Origin: Catellatospora sp. TT07R-123
GTDB taxonomy: Bacteria > Actinomycetota > Actinomycetes > Mycobacteriales > Micromonosporaceae
NCBI RefSeq assembly: GCF_018327705.1
Contig: NZ_BNEM01000001.1
Location: 1,054,001 to 1,118,000, forward strand
Length of the DNA: 64,000 nucleotides
Direction: 5' to 3'
Part shown: positions 40,130 through 48,486 of the stretch, one piece after another
Layout: each line of letters begins with the position of its first letter
Numbering within the stretch: position 1 is the stretch's first letter
Made by a program: the position numbers and the translations under genes
The notes under the pieces: generated by a model
Told to the model about the DNA's origin: nothing
The model's input: only the letters and a program-made list of their open reading frames with translations
Databases searched by the model: none

Positions 40130-41200
40130 CGGTCGCGCCGCCCCACCCGACGCGACGCCGCGGCGCGGGCCGCGGGCGCGGGCCGCGAGCAGCAGCCCGG
40201 TCGCCGCCACCCACGCGGCCAGGGTGAGCAGCGGCAGGGCCAGGTGCGCGCCGTGGAAGTAGGTCAGGTCGGTGATGGCCCGCACCGCGGCGCCCGGCGG
40301 CAGCAGCGCCGACACCGCCCGCGCCGCCCCGGGCAGCAGGTCGGGTCCGACGGTCGCGCCGCTGGTCGCGTTGCCCACGGTGAGCAGCAGCACCGTGGCG
40401 ACGGGTATCCCGATCGGCCCGAGGTAGGTGCCCAGGAGCTTGGTGGTCAACCCGACGGCCGCCGTCAGCAGGCTCAGGGCGAGGGCGAGCGGCAGCAGCG
40501 GCGCGGGCACGGCGCCGAGCACCGGGCCGGCCAGGACCGCCGCGACGAGCCCGGCCGCTGGGGCGAAACCCAACAGCAGGGTCAGCCGATGCCGCAGCCG
40601 CAGCTGGGCGGTCAGCCCGAGTGCACTCTGGGCCAGCACGAACCCGGCCAGGCTCACGCCGAAGGCCAGGTAGAACCCGGCCAGCCCGTTGGCGTCGTGG
40701 CCCGCCAGCGGCACCGCGTCGGTCACGGCGACGGTGCGGCCGGTGCCCGCGGCATAGGCGCCGACCAGGCGCTGGACCGCGCCGGTGGTGGAGCGGCCGT
40801 TGGCCCCGGCGACCTGGAGGGTGAGGCCGCCGCCGTCGGCGCTGACGGCCGCGACGACATCCCGGCCGGTCAGCGCCGACCGGGCGGCGGCCACGGTCGC
40901 CACGGGGTGGACCTCGGCGCTGTCGCCGAGCGCGGTGCGCAGGTCGGCGGCCAGGCTGTCACCGACGACGGCGATCGGGACGCGGTGTGGCCGCGGGTCG
41001 CGTTGCAGACCGACGTAGCAGGTGATGAACGCGGCGACGAGCACCAGCCCGATGACGGCCGGTTGCAGCCACGGCCGGATCGGGCGGCGGGGCGCCGCGT
41101 GCCGGCCGCCGCTCGGCGCCGGGGCGGGCGGGGCCGCCGACGGCTGCGTGCCGCCGCTGTCGGCGGGCGCGTACGCGGCCGGGCTGGTGATGGTGAGCAT
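40124..41200 (-). CDS. ABC-2-like (YhgE/Pip-type) membrane protein
   Basis: A 358-aa membrane protein. A Pro/Ala-rich cytoplasmic N-terminus precedes TM1 (LQPAVIGLVLVAAFITCYVG), followed by an extracytoplasmic domain (~70-180; VPIAVVGDSLAADLRTALGD), then about five more helices (LAGFYLAFGVSLAGFVLAQS through PLLTLAAWVAATGLLLAARA). This one-plus-five topology with a large outer loop is typical of ABC-2 permease-type and YhgE/Pip proteins; no ATPase partner is adjacent. AAAGGG 7 nt before the ATG sets the start. It is divergent from an HxlR regulator that may control it. Confidence 0.75.
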   Translation of the reverse strand: MLTITSPAAYAPADSGGTQPSAAPPAPAPSGGRHAAPRRPIRPWLQPAVIGLVLVAAFITCYVGLQRDPRPHRVPIAVVGDSLAADLRTALGDSAEVHPVATVAAARSALTGRDVVAAVSADGGGLTLQVAGANGRSTTGAVQRLVGAYAAGTGRTVAVTDAVPLAGHDANGLAGFYLAFGVSLAGFVLAQSALGLTAQLRLRHRLTLLLGFAPAAGLVAAVLAGPVLGAVPAPLLPLALALSLLTAAVGLTTKLLGTYLGPIGIPVATVLLLTVGNATSGATVGPDLLPGAARAVSALLPPGAAVRAITDLTYFHGAHLALPLLTLAAWVAATGLLLAARARGPRRGVASGGAARPA

Positions 41201-41360
41201 TCGCGGGCCCTTTCGACGGGTGGGGTGCGGCGCGGCGCGGCCGCTGCCGACCTCGCCTGACCTTGCACGGGGCTCAAGCCGGGACCGGACCGCTGACTTC
41301 CCTGATACCCAGTCAGAGTGACGCGGTGCACACCTGACCAGGAAAAAGGGAAGCCAGGGG

Positions 41361-41366
41361 TACGCT
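41361..41366 (+). promoter_or_regulatory. -10 box of leaderless promoter for HxlR gene
   Basis: TACGCT precedes GTG 41373 by 6 nt, supporting that GTG over the ATG five codons later. Confidence 0.5.
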
Positions 41367-41372
41367 CGTCCC

Positions 41373-41861
41373 GTGGCTGCCCCGACGATGACCCTTACCG
41401 GCAGGCTCGCCGACCGGGACTCCTGGACGGCGGAGCGCTGCTCGATCGACCTCGCGCTCGGCGTGGTCGGGCCCCGGTCGGGCATGCTGATCATGCGGGA
41501 GGCCCACTACGGCACCACCCGCTTCGACGACTTCGTCAACCGGGTCGGCATCACCGAGAAGGTCGCCGCCGGACGGCTGCGCGAGCTGGTCGAGGCGGGC
41601 CTGCTCGAACGCCGCCCCTACCGCGAGCCCGGCGCCCGCACCCGCCACGAGTACGTGCTGACCCCCGCCGGAGCCGACCTGGCGCCCGTACTGCTGGCGC
41701 TGATGCAGTGGGGCGACCGGCACCGCACCGGTGAGCGCGGCCCCGCGCTGCACGCCGAGCACCGCGGCTGCGGCGCCCCGGTGACCGTCCAGCCCGTCTG
41801 CGCCCGGGGCCACACCGTGCCCGAGGACGAGATCGCGCTCAGCCCGGCCCCGCCGCGCTGA
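41373..41861 (+). CDS. HxlR family transcriptional regulator
   Basis: A 162-aa winged-helix regulator. WTAERCSIDLALGVVGPRSG has the conserved HxlR Cys, FDDFVNRVGITEKVAAGRLR the HTH and RHEYVLTPAGADLAPVLLAL the wing plus dimerisation helix. An unusual C-terminal tail (HRGCGAPVTVQPVCARGH) contains two Cys and two or more His and could bind a metal; the N-terminal Cys could sense electrophiles. It diverges from the membrane protein and converges with an SDR, both possible targets. Confidence 0.87.
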   Translation: MAAPTMTLTGRLADRDSWTAERCSIDLALGVVGPRSGMLIMREAHYGTTRFDDFVNRVGITEKVAAGRLRELVEAGLLERRPYREPGARTRHEYVLTPAGADLAPVLLALMQWGDRHRTGERGPALHAEHRGCGAPVTVQPVCARGHTVPEDEIALSPAPPR

Positions 41862-41871
41862 CCGGCGGCGG

Positions 41872-42618
41872 TCAGACCAGCTGCTGCCCGCCGTCGATGT
41901 CGTACGTCGCGCCCGTCAGCGCCGTGTTGGTCATCAGCTCCAGCGCCAGCGCGGCGACGTCGGCGGGCCCGACCACGCGCCCGATCGGCAGCGTCGCCCG
42001 CAGCTGCTCGCGGCGGTGCTCCAGGTCGTCGCCGAGCAGCCGGGCCGACAGCGGCGTGTCCACGAACCCGGCCGCGATCAGGTTGACCCGCACCGGCGCG
42101 AGCTCCAGCGCCAGATTGGCCACCAGCGCGGGCCCCGCCGCGGTGAGCGCCCCGGACACCAGCTGCCCGAGCGCGGGCCGCCGCCCGCCGGTCCCGCCCA
42201 TGAACAGCAGCGACCCCGACGGCCGCATCTTCTCCCGCGTGGCGCGGGCCAGCCGCAGCGGCAGGATCAGATGGTCGTCGACCAGGCCGTGGACCTGCGC
42301 GAAGTCCACGTCGGCCAGTCGCGTGTAGTAGTTGCCGCCGACGGTGGCCAGCACGTGGTCGATCGGGCCCGCCAGCTGCGCGAAGAACCCGTCCAGGCGC
42401 TCGCCGTCGGTCGCGTCGAACACCGCGCTGCCGGTCGCGCCCACCTCGGCGGCGGCCTGCTGGACCCGCCCGGCGTCCCGTCCCACCAGCACCACGTCGG
42501 CGCCCTCGGCACGGGCCAGCCGCGCCGTCTCCAGCCCGATGCCGGCGCTGCCACCGAGCAGGACCACGGTCTGCCCGGCCAGTCTCGGTGCACGCGCCCC
42601 CGGTGTCGCGGTACCCAT
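41872..42618 (-). CDS. Short-chain dehydrogenase/reductase
   Basis: A 248-aa SDR. VVLLGGSAGIGLETARLA is the TGxxxGIG cofactor motif, DHVLATVGGNYY replaces NNAG, and the C-terminal NLIAAGFVDTPLSARL and GATYDIDGGQQLV are typical. The catalytic YxxxK is not evident: the expected position reads GQLVSGALTAAGPALVANLA, lacking Tyr and Lys, so this may be an atypical or non-canonical SDR. GGAGG 8 nt before ATG 42618 sets the start, so upstream in-frame codons are not needed. Confidence 0.85.
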   Translation of the reverse strand: MGTATPGARAPRLAGQTVVLLGGSAGIGLETARLARAEGADVVLVGRDAGRVQQAAAEVGATGSAVFDATDGERLDGFFAQLAGPIDHVLATVGGNYYTRLADVDFAQVHGLVDDHLILPLRLARATREKMRPSGSLLFMGGTGGRRPALGQLVSGALTAAGPALVANLALELAPVRVNLIAAGFVDTPLSARLLGDDLEHRREQLRATLPIGRVVGPADVAALALELMTNTALTGATYDIDGGQQLV

Positions 42619-42771
42619 CGGATCGCCTCCGTCGCCAGGCGCGACGACGAACCCGGACGGGCCGCGGTGCCTGGCTTCCTCCGACGCTACTGCCGACCCG
42701 GCGCCGACAGGCGGCTTTCGACGGACCCACGACCGGCTCCCCGCCGATGCCCGGCCCCAGCCTGACCGGCC

Positions 42772-42827
42772 GCGCGGGCTCACACGTGTGGGGGTGTACG
42801 TACACCTCCACACGTGTGAGCCCGCGC
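42772..42827. repeat. 56-bp near-perfect palindrome
   Basis: The two 28-bp arms pair at every position but one (42792 G with 42807 T), with no loop. Nested inside are CACACGTGTG in each arm and the central TGTACGTACA. It lies between the divergent starts of the SDR (42618) and EF-G domain IV-like (42921) genes. It is too symmetric for a normal terminator and more like a high-affinity multi-dimer operator or a cruciform-forming site. Confidence 0.85.
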
Positions 42828-42908
42828 AGTAGTTGCTCAACGGCTGAGGAGAACGTCAGGGCAGTACCGGCCGTCGCACGTGGCCGCCGCACCGGTGCGG
42901 CCGGGTTC

Positions 42909-42914
42909 TAGCCT
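42909..42914 (+). promoter_or_regulatory. -10 box of leaderless promoter for EF-G domain IV-like gene
   Basis: TAGCCT, then GGCGCC and the ATG at 42921. The arrangement is nearly identical to that of the ABC gene at 43811. Confidence 0.55.
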
Positions 42915-42920
42915 GGCGCC

Positions 42921-43760
42921 ATGCCCCGATCTCGCGACCTCCCGCACCGCCTGGCCGAGCCGGTGCGCGGCGTGCAGGCGTACCTGTCCGCTCAGGGCGG
43001 GACCCGGCCCTACGCCATGGCCGTCGCCGACTTCGAGCCGCCCGGCGACACCGGGTCCGAGCTGCTGGCCTTCGTCAACGAGGTGCCCGCCGACCGGCTG
43101 CCGTCGGCGTACGCCGACGCCTTCGGCGCCGGCGCCCTCGACCAGTTGCGCTCCTGGACGTACCGGGACGTGCCCGTCTACTCGCTGCTGGTGCGGCTGC
43201 GCGACGGGTGCCACGCGGAGGGGTCGACCGAGGCCGGGTTCGCGTGGGCGGGGCGGCGGGCCGTCCACGAGGCGGTCCGCTGCGTCGAGGACGGCGGCCG
43301 CCCGCGCCGGTACACCCGCCGCCCAGGCGAAGGGGCGGGCGGCACGGCGGCGGTGGGCCTCGCGTTCCAGCCGGTCCACGACGTCCGGGTCCGCCTGGTC
43401 ACCGCCGCCGCCTGCGGCGTGTACGCCGTCGCCACCACCGACTTCGAGCCGCTGCCCGCGACCTCGGACCTGCTGTTCGAGTTCGCCTGCGAGCTGCCCG
43501 ACAGCAGGCTGCCCTGGCAGTTGGCCGAGGCGTTCGAACGCGGCGTCCACGAGCAGCTCTGCGCCGCCGGGGCCGACGGCGCACCGCCCGCGCCGGTACG
43601 GGTGCGCCTGCGCGACGCGCGGTGGCACGAGGTCGACTCCACCGAATCGATCTTCACCGAGGCGGGCCGCCGGGCCGCCGCCGAGGCGCTGCGCTGCCAG
43701 GCCGAGGGAGCCGTGCCCGCTGCGATAGACCCGTGGCCCCGCCGTGTCACGTCCACGTAG
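42921..43760 (+). CDS. Stand-alone tandem EF-G domain IV-like protein
   Basis: A 279-aa protein made of two copies of a domain resembling EF-G/Tet(M) domain IV (ribosomal S5 domain 2-like fold). Copy A (~30-130): AVADFEPPGDTGSELLAFVN, EVPADRLPSAYADAFGAG and GSTEAGFAWAGRRAVHEAVR. Copy B (~145-262): DLLFEFACELPDSRLPWQLA, EAFERGVHEQL and HEVDSTESIFTEAGRRAAAE. In EF-G the matching parts are FEF-V-x-V-GG-IP and YHEVDSSExAFxxAGxxAF. There is no GTPase or other EF-G domain. It could contact the ribosomal A site or mimic tRNA. Leaderless promoter. Confidence 0.75.
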   Translation: MPRSRDLPHRLAEPVRGVQAYLSAQGGTRPYAMAVADFEPPGDTGSELLAFVNEVPADRLPSAYADAFGAGALDQLRSWTYRDVPVYSLLVRLRDGCHAEGSTEAGFAWAGRRAVHEAVRCVEDGGRPRRYTRRPGEGAGGTAAVGLAFQPVHDVRVRLVTAAACGVYAVATTDFEPLPATSDLLFEFACELPDSRLPWQLAEAFERGVHEQLCAAGADGAPPAPVRVRLRDARWHEVDSTESIFTEAGRRAAAEALRCQAEGAVPAAIDPWPRRVTST

Positions 43761-43810
43761 GAGTGATTCTTTCGCCCATAAACGGCAAGCCAGGGCGATG
43801 GGCGCGTCGG

Positions 43811-43816
43811 TAGCCT
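43811..43816 (+). promoter_or_regulatory. -10 box of leaderless promoter for ABC exporter operon
   Basis: TAGCCT, then GGCGGC and the ATG at 43823. Confidence 0.55.
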
Positions 43817-43822
43817 GGCGGC

Positions 43823-45562
43823 ATGCCCCCGCAGTTGCCCCACCCCGATCCCGGCGTTCCGGACACGAGAGGCCCCGTGCGGTATCTCTGGTGGCTCGTA
43901 CGCTGCCAGTGGCCGCGCGCACTGCGCGGCAGCGCCGTCGGCACGGCCTGGATGATCGGGCTCACGGTGCGGCCGTACCTGATCGCGCGGGCGATCGACG
44001 ACGGGCTGCGCACCGGCGACACGGCCGCCCTGCTGACCTGGGTCGGCGCGATCCTGCTCACCGGCGTCGTCGTGGCGTCGCTGGGAATCCACCGGCACCG
44101 CACGATGACCTTCCTGCGCGAGGACGCCACGGCGCGCTCGTCGCAGGTGCTGCTGCGGCACATCGCCCGGCTGGGCGCCGCGCTGCCGCGCAAGGTCGCT
44201 GCCGGCGAGGTCGCGACCGTCACCGGCAGCGACGTGACGCAGGCGTCCTGGGCGCTGACCATGACCGGGCCGGGCGTCGGCGCGATCATGGCGTACAGCA
44301 CCGCGGCCGTGGTGCTGTGGCGGGTCGACCCGATGCTGGCCCTGTGCGTGCTGCTCGGCGTTCCGGTGATCGCGCTGTCGATCGGGCCGCTGCTCAACCG
44401 GCTCCAGAACGCCGACACCAGCTTCCGGCAGGAGCTCGGCGTGCTGACCACCCGCGCCGGTGACATCGTCGCCGGGCTGCGCGTGCTCGCCGGGGTCGGC
44501 GGCCGGGACCTGTTCGCCCGCCGCTACGCCGACCGGTCGCAGAGCCTGCTGCGCCAGGGCTACCGCGTCGGCTCGATCACCAGCTGGGTCCAGGCGCTGA
44601 GCGTGGGCGTGCCCGCCCTGTTCCTGTCCGCGATCGTGTGGCTGTCGGCGCGGATGGCAGCCGAGGGGCAGATCACCGTCGGCGAGCTCGTCGCCGTGTA
44701 CGGCTACGTCGCGATCCTCTCCGTCCCGGTCTTCTTCCTGCTCGAAGGCGGCTACCTGACCGTACGCGGCCTGGTCGCCGCCCGCCGGATCATCGCCGTG
44801 CTGCGCATCCGGCCCGACACCGACACCCCCGGCGGACCCGGCCCCGAGGGCCACGCCGAACTGCACGACCCGCGGTCGGGGCTGACCGTCCCGGCCGGAC
44901 GGATGATCGGCGTCGCCGCCGATGACCCCGCCGACGCCATCGCGCTGGCCGACCGGCTCGGCCGCTACGTGCCCAGCGACGTCACCTGGGGCGGGCAGCC
45001 GATCACCGGGGTCGACCCCGCCGAGGTCCGCGCACGCATCCTGGTCGCCGACCACGACTCGCACCTGTTCGCCGGGCCGCTGCGCGATCTGCTGCGGCTG
45101 CGCGCGGGCACGACCGACGCGCAGATCGCGGCCGCCGTGCACACCGCCTCGGCCGACGACGTCGTCGCATCGCTGCCGGGCGGCCTGGACGCACCGGTCG
45201 AGGCCCGCGGCCGCAACCTGTCCGGCGGCCAGCGCCAGCGGATCCGGCTGGCGCAGCACCTGCTGGCCGAACCGGACGTGCTGATCCTCATCGACCCGAC
45301 CTCGGCCGTCGACTCCCACACCGAGGCCCGGATCGCCGACCGCCTGCACACCCACCGCTCCGGCCGGACCACCGTCGTGCTGGCCACCTCCCCGCTGCTG
45401 CTGCACCGCACCGACACCGTGGCCTACCTGCGCGAAGGGCAGGTCGTCGCCGTCGGCACCCACGACGAGCTGCTGGACACCGAACCCGGCTACCGGGCGC
45501 TGGTCGCCCGCCACGCCGACGAGTCCGACACCGACGCCGCGCCGCTGGGAGCACTGCGATGA
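43823..45562 (+). CDS. ABC exporter half-transporter with degenerate Walker A/B
   Basis: A 579-aa type IV ABC half-transporter: six transmembrane helices (~20-310), then a nucleotide-binding domain. The signature RNLSGGQRQRIRLAQHLLAE is intact, but the P-loop is replaced by GRMIGVAADDPADAIALADR (no GxxGxGK[ST]), and the Walker B/Glu region reads LILIDPTSAVD, with Asp-Glu changed to Ile-Asp. It therefore cannot bind ATP normally at its own Walker site but supplies LSGGQ to its partner. Its stop overlaps the partner start in ATGA. Together they form a heterodimeric exporter; cargo unknown. Confidence 0.9.
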   Translation: MPPQLPHPDPGVPDTRGPVRYLWWLVRCQWPRALRGSAVGTAWMIGLTVRPYLIARAIDDGLRTGDTAALLTWVGAILLTGVVVASLGIHRHRTMTFLREDATARSSQVLLRHIARLGAALPRKVAAGEVATVTGSDVTQASWALTMTGPGVGAIMAYSTAAVVLWRVDPMLALCVLLGVPVIALSIGPLLNRLQNADTSFRQELGVLTTRAGDIVAGLRVLAGVGGRDLFARRYADRSQSLLRQGYRVGSITSWVQALSVGVPALFLSAIVWLSARMAAEGQITVGELVAVYGYVAILSVPVFFLLEGGYLTVRGLVAARRIIAVLRIRPDTDTPGGPGPEGHAELHDPRSGLTVPAGRMIGVAADDPADAIALADRLGRYVPSDVTWGGQPITGVDPAEVRARILVADHDSHLFAGPLRDLLRLRAGTTDAQIAAAVHTASADDVVASLPGGLDAPVEARGRNLSGGQRQRIRLAQHLLAEPDVLILIDPTSAVDSHTEARIADRLHTHRSGRTTVVLATSPLLLHRTDTVAYLREGQVVAVGTHDELLDTEPGYRALVARHADESDTDAAPLGALR

Positions 45563-47301
45563 AGGCGCTGCCCGTCGCCGATCCGGCCACCGTCCGCCGC
45601 TCCGTGGCCGAACTGGCCCGCGCCGAGAAGCGGGCGCTGGGCCTGGCGCTGCTGCTGCACATCGCGGCCGCGGTCGCCGGGCTCGCCGCGCCGTGGCTGG
45701 TGGGGCGCATCGTCGACCGGGTCGGCGGCGGCGCCACCGCCGCCGACGTGGACCGGCTCGCCCTGGCCATCGGCGCCTGTGTCCTGGTCCAGATCCTGCT
45801 GTCGCGCACCGCGCAGAACGTCGGCAACCGGATCAGCGAACGCGCCAACGCCCGGCTGCGCGAGGACTTCGTCAGCCGTACCCTCGGACTGCCGATCTCG
45901 GTCGTGGAGCGGGCCGGCACCGGCGACCTGGCCACGCGCAGCTCCGTCGACGTGGCCACCGTCGGCAACACCGTCCGCGAGGTCGTCCCGACCGTGTTGA
46001 TCTCCGCCATCCAGCTGGTGCTGATCATCGGTGCGGTGCTGCTGCTGCAACCGCTGCTCGGCATCGCGGTCCTGGCCGGAGTCCCGACCACCGCCGCCGT
46101 CGGCCGCTGGTACCTGCGCCGCGCTCCGCAGGCGTACCTGGCCGAGGGCGAGGCCACCTCCGAGCTGACCGAGTCGCTGACCGCGACCGCCGAGGGCGCC
46201 CGCACCGTCGAGGCGCTGCGGCTGGCCGACGAGCGCATCCGGCACGGCACCGAACGGATCGCGCGGCAGTGGGCGACCCGGCGCGCGACCCTGGCGCTGC
46301 GCACCGTCTTCTTCCCGGTGGTCGAGTCCTCGTACGCGCTGCCCGCCGCGGCGATGCTGCTCGCGGGCGGGTTCTTCCTGGCCCACGGCTGGGTCACCCT
46401 GGGCGCGGTCGTCGCGGCGACCCTGTACGCCCAGCAGACGATCGATCCGGTCGACCGGATCATGATATTCATGGAGCAGGCCCAGCGCGGCATCGCGTCG
46501 CTGGCCCGCGTCCTGGGCATCGGCCTGGTCCCGCCGGAGCCGCGCGGGGTCGCCGCCGCCCCGCCCGGCCAGCAGCTGGTCGTGCGCGGCGCCCGGTTCT
46601 CCTACCCTGGCGGCCACGACGTGCTGCACGGCATCGATCTGGAGATCCAGCCGGGTGAGCGGCTCGCCGTCGTCGGGCCGTCCGGGGCGGGCAAGTCGAC
46701 GCTGGCCCGGCTGCTGGCCGGGATCGACGCGCCCCGCGAGGGCGCCGTCAGCCTCGGCGGCGTCGCGGTGACCGCGCTGGAACCGGCCGAGCGGCGCCGC
46801 CGCATCGCGCTGGTGACCCAGGAGCACCACGTCTTCATCGGTACGCTGCGCGACAACCTCGCCTTCGCGGCGCCTGGCGCCACCGAGCCGGAGATGCTGT
46901 CGGCGCTGCTCGCCGTCGGCGCCGACTGGTACGCCGACCTGCCCGACGGCCTGGACACCGAACTCGGCGACGGTGCCCGCCAGCTCAACCCGGCCGACGC
47001 GCAGCAGCTCGCGCTGGCCCGGCTGGTCCTGGCCGACCCGCACACGCTGATCCTCGACGAGGCGACCGCCGCGCTCGACCCGACGACCGCCCGCCGCACC
47101 GAGCGGTCCCTGGCCGCCGTCCTGCAGGGACGGACCGTGATCGCGATCGCGCACCGGCTCTACACCGCCCACGACGCCGACCGGGTCGCCGTCCTGGCCG
47201 ACGGCCGGATCAGCGAGCTGGGCAGCCACGACGAGCTGGTGCGGGCCGGTGGGGCGTACGCGGCGCTGTGGCGCTCCTGGCACGGCGACAAGAGCAGCTG
47301 A
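45559..47301 (+). CDS. ABC exporter half-transporter with canonical Walker motifs, degenerate signature
   Basis: A 580-aa ABC half-transporter. Six transmembrane helices (~25-310), then an NBD with a complete Walker A (AVVGPSGAGKSTLARLLAG), Q-loop (LVTQEHHVF), Walker B with catalytic Glu (HTLILDEATAALD) and H-loop His (IAIAHRL). The signature is RQLNPADAQQLALARL instead of LSGGQ. With the upstream gene, one composite site has all motifs and the other has none: an extreme form of exporter asymmetry. Overlap ATGA with the first subunit gives 1:1 translation. Confidence 0.92.
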   Translation: MKALPVADPATVRRSVAELARAEKRALGLALLLHIAAAVAGLAAPWLVGRIVDRVGGGATAADVDRLALAIGACVLVQILLSRTAQNVGNRISERANARLREDFVSRTLGLPISVVERAGTGDLATRSSVDVATVGNTVREVVPTVLISAIQLVLIIGAVLLLQPLLGIAVLAGVPTTAAVGRWYLRRAPQAYLAEGEATSELTESLTATAEGARTVEALRLADERIRHGTERIARQWATRRATLALRTVFFPVVESSYALPAAAMLLAGGFFLAHGWVTLGAVVAATLYAQQTIDPVDRIMIFMEQAQRGIASLARVLGIGLVPPEPRGVAAAPPGQQLVVRGARFSYPGGHDVLHGIDLEIQPGERLAVVGPSGAGKSTLARLLAGIDAPREGAVSLGGVAVTALEPAERRRRIALVTQEHHVFIGTLRDNLAFAAPGATEPEMLSALLAVGADWYADLPDGLDTELGDGARQLNPADAQQLALARLVLADPHTLILDEATAALDPTTARRTERSLAAVLQGRTVIAIAHRLYTAHDADRVAVLADGRISELGSHDELVRAGGAYAALWRSWHGDKSS

Positions 47302-47304
47302 CCG

Positions 47305-48282
47305 TCAGCCGCCGCGGTCGACGTCGACGACCGCGGCGGCGAACGCCCCGGGTGCCTCCTGCGGCACGTTGTGGCCGATCCCGCGCAGGGTCCGGTGCTC
47401 ATACCTGCCCGAGAACCTCGCCCGGTACGCCGCGCCGTCGCCGGGCGGGGTGAACGGGTCGGCCTCGCCGTCGAGCGTGATCGTCGGGACGGTGATCACC
47501 GGGCCCTGCGCCAGCTGGTTCTCCAGGTCGTCGTGGCGGGGGTCGCCGGGTGCCAGGCCCAGCCGCCACCGGTAGTTGTCGATCACGATGGCCACGTAGT
47601 CCGGGTTGTCGAACGACGCGGCGGTGCGGTCGAACACGGCGTCGGTGAACTTCCACGTCGGGGAGTTGAACGCCCAGATCAGCTTCGCCAGGTCGTGCCG
47701 GTTGCGGTCCAGGCCCAGCCGGCCCCGCTCGGTGGCGAAGTAGTACTGGTACCACCAGGCCCACTCCGCGCGCGGCGGCAGCGGCTGCTTGTTGGCCTCC
47801 CGGTTGGTGATCAGGTAGCCGGTCACCGAGACCAGGGCCTTGCAGCGCTGCGGCCACAGCGCGGCGACGATGTCGGCGGTGCGCGAGCCCCAGTCGTACC
47901 CGGCCAGGACCGGCCGGTCGATGCCGAGGGCGTCCATCAGCGCGATGAGGTCGAGGGCGAACACCGACTGCTGGGCGCCCCGGCGGGTGTCGGCGGACAG
48001 GAAGCGGGTCGTGCCGTGGCCGCGCAGGTGCGGCACGACCACCCGGTATCCCCTGGCCGCGAGCGCGGGCGCGACGTCTTCGTAGCTGTGGATGTCGTAG
48101 GGCCAGCCGTGCAGCAGCACGACCGCCTGCCCGTCGCGCGGACCGGCGTCGATGTAGCCGACGTCCAGCTCACCTGCGTGGATCTGCCGCACCGGGCCGA
48201 AGGGCGCCGGGGCGGGACGGGCCAGCCCGAAGGCGGCCGCCGCACCCGCGACCGTGGCCCTGCCGAAGGTTCGTCTGTCCAT
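47305..48282 (-). CDS. Exported alpha/beta hydrolase, epoxide hydrolase/dehalogenase type
   Basis: A 325-aa alpha/beta hydrolase. MDRRTFGRATVAGAAAAFGL is a short twin-arginine-like leader. AVVLLHGWPYDIHSYEDV carries the HGxP oxyanion loop, VLAGYDWGSRTADIVA places Asp (not Ser) at the nucleophile elbow, and GIGHNVPQEAP holds the catalytic His. Asp nucleophile plus HGWP is the epoxide hydrolase/haloalkane dehalogenase pattern. GGGGGAG 11 nt before the ATG supports the start. It converges with the ABC operon with only 3 nt between stops, and diverges from poxB. Confidence 0.87.
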   Translation of the reverse strand: MDRRTFGRATVAGAAAAFGLARPAPAPFGPVRQIHAGELDVGYIDAGPRDGQAVVLLHGWPYDIHSYEDVAPALAARGYRVVVPHLRGHGTTRFLSADTRRGAQQSVFALDLIALMDALGIDRPVLAGYDWGSRTADIVAALWPQRCKALVSVTGYLITNREANKQPLPPRAEWAWWYQYYFATERGRLGLDRNRHDLAKLIWAFNSPTWKFTDAVFDRTAASFDNPDYVAIVIDNYRWRLGLAPGDPRHDDLENQLAQGPVITVPTITLDGEADPFTPPGDGAAYRARFSGRYEHRTLRGIGHNVPQEAPGAFAAAVVDVDRGG

Positions 48283-48486
48283 CACGACTGCTTCTCCCCC
48301 GACCAGTATCCGGCGGCGCGGCCCCGCGCTGTGCCGAAACCGCCGATCACCGCACGGCCCGTTCCCGGCCCCGGCAGCGGCTTTGCCCCGTCCGCCCGGC
48401 GCGGGCGGGCGATAATCGGTCGGGGGCCGGGCGGTGCCGATGGACTCACCCGGGCACGCCGCGGCCGCCCGGACGGGGGCCGACCC

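Noticed and set aside
47371-48486. Upstream in-frame extension of poxB opposite the alpha/beta hydrolase
   Set aside because: The PYR domain starts at ARTVADLMVATL after ATG 48487; the extension is shadow sequence opposite a gene with a clear catalytic triad.
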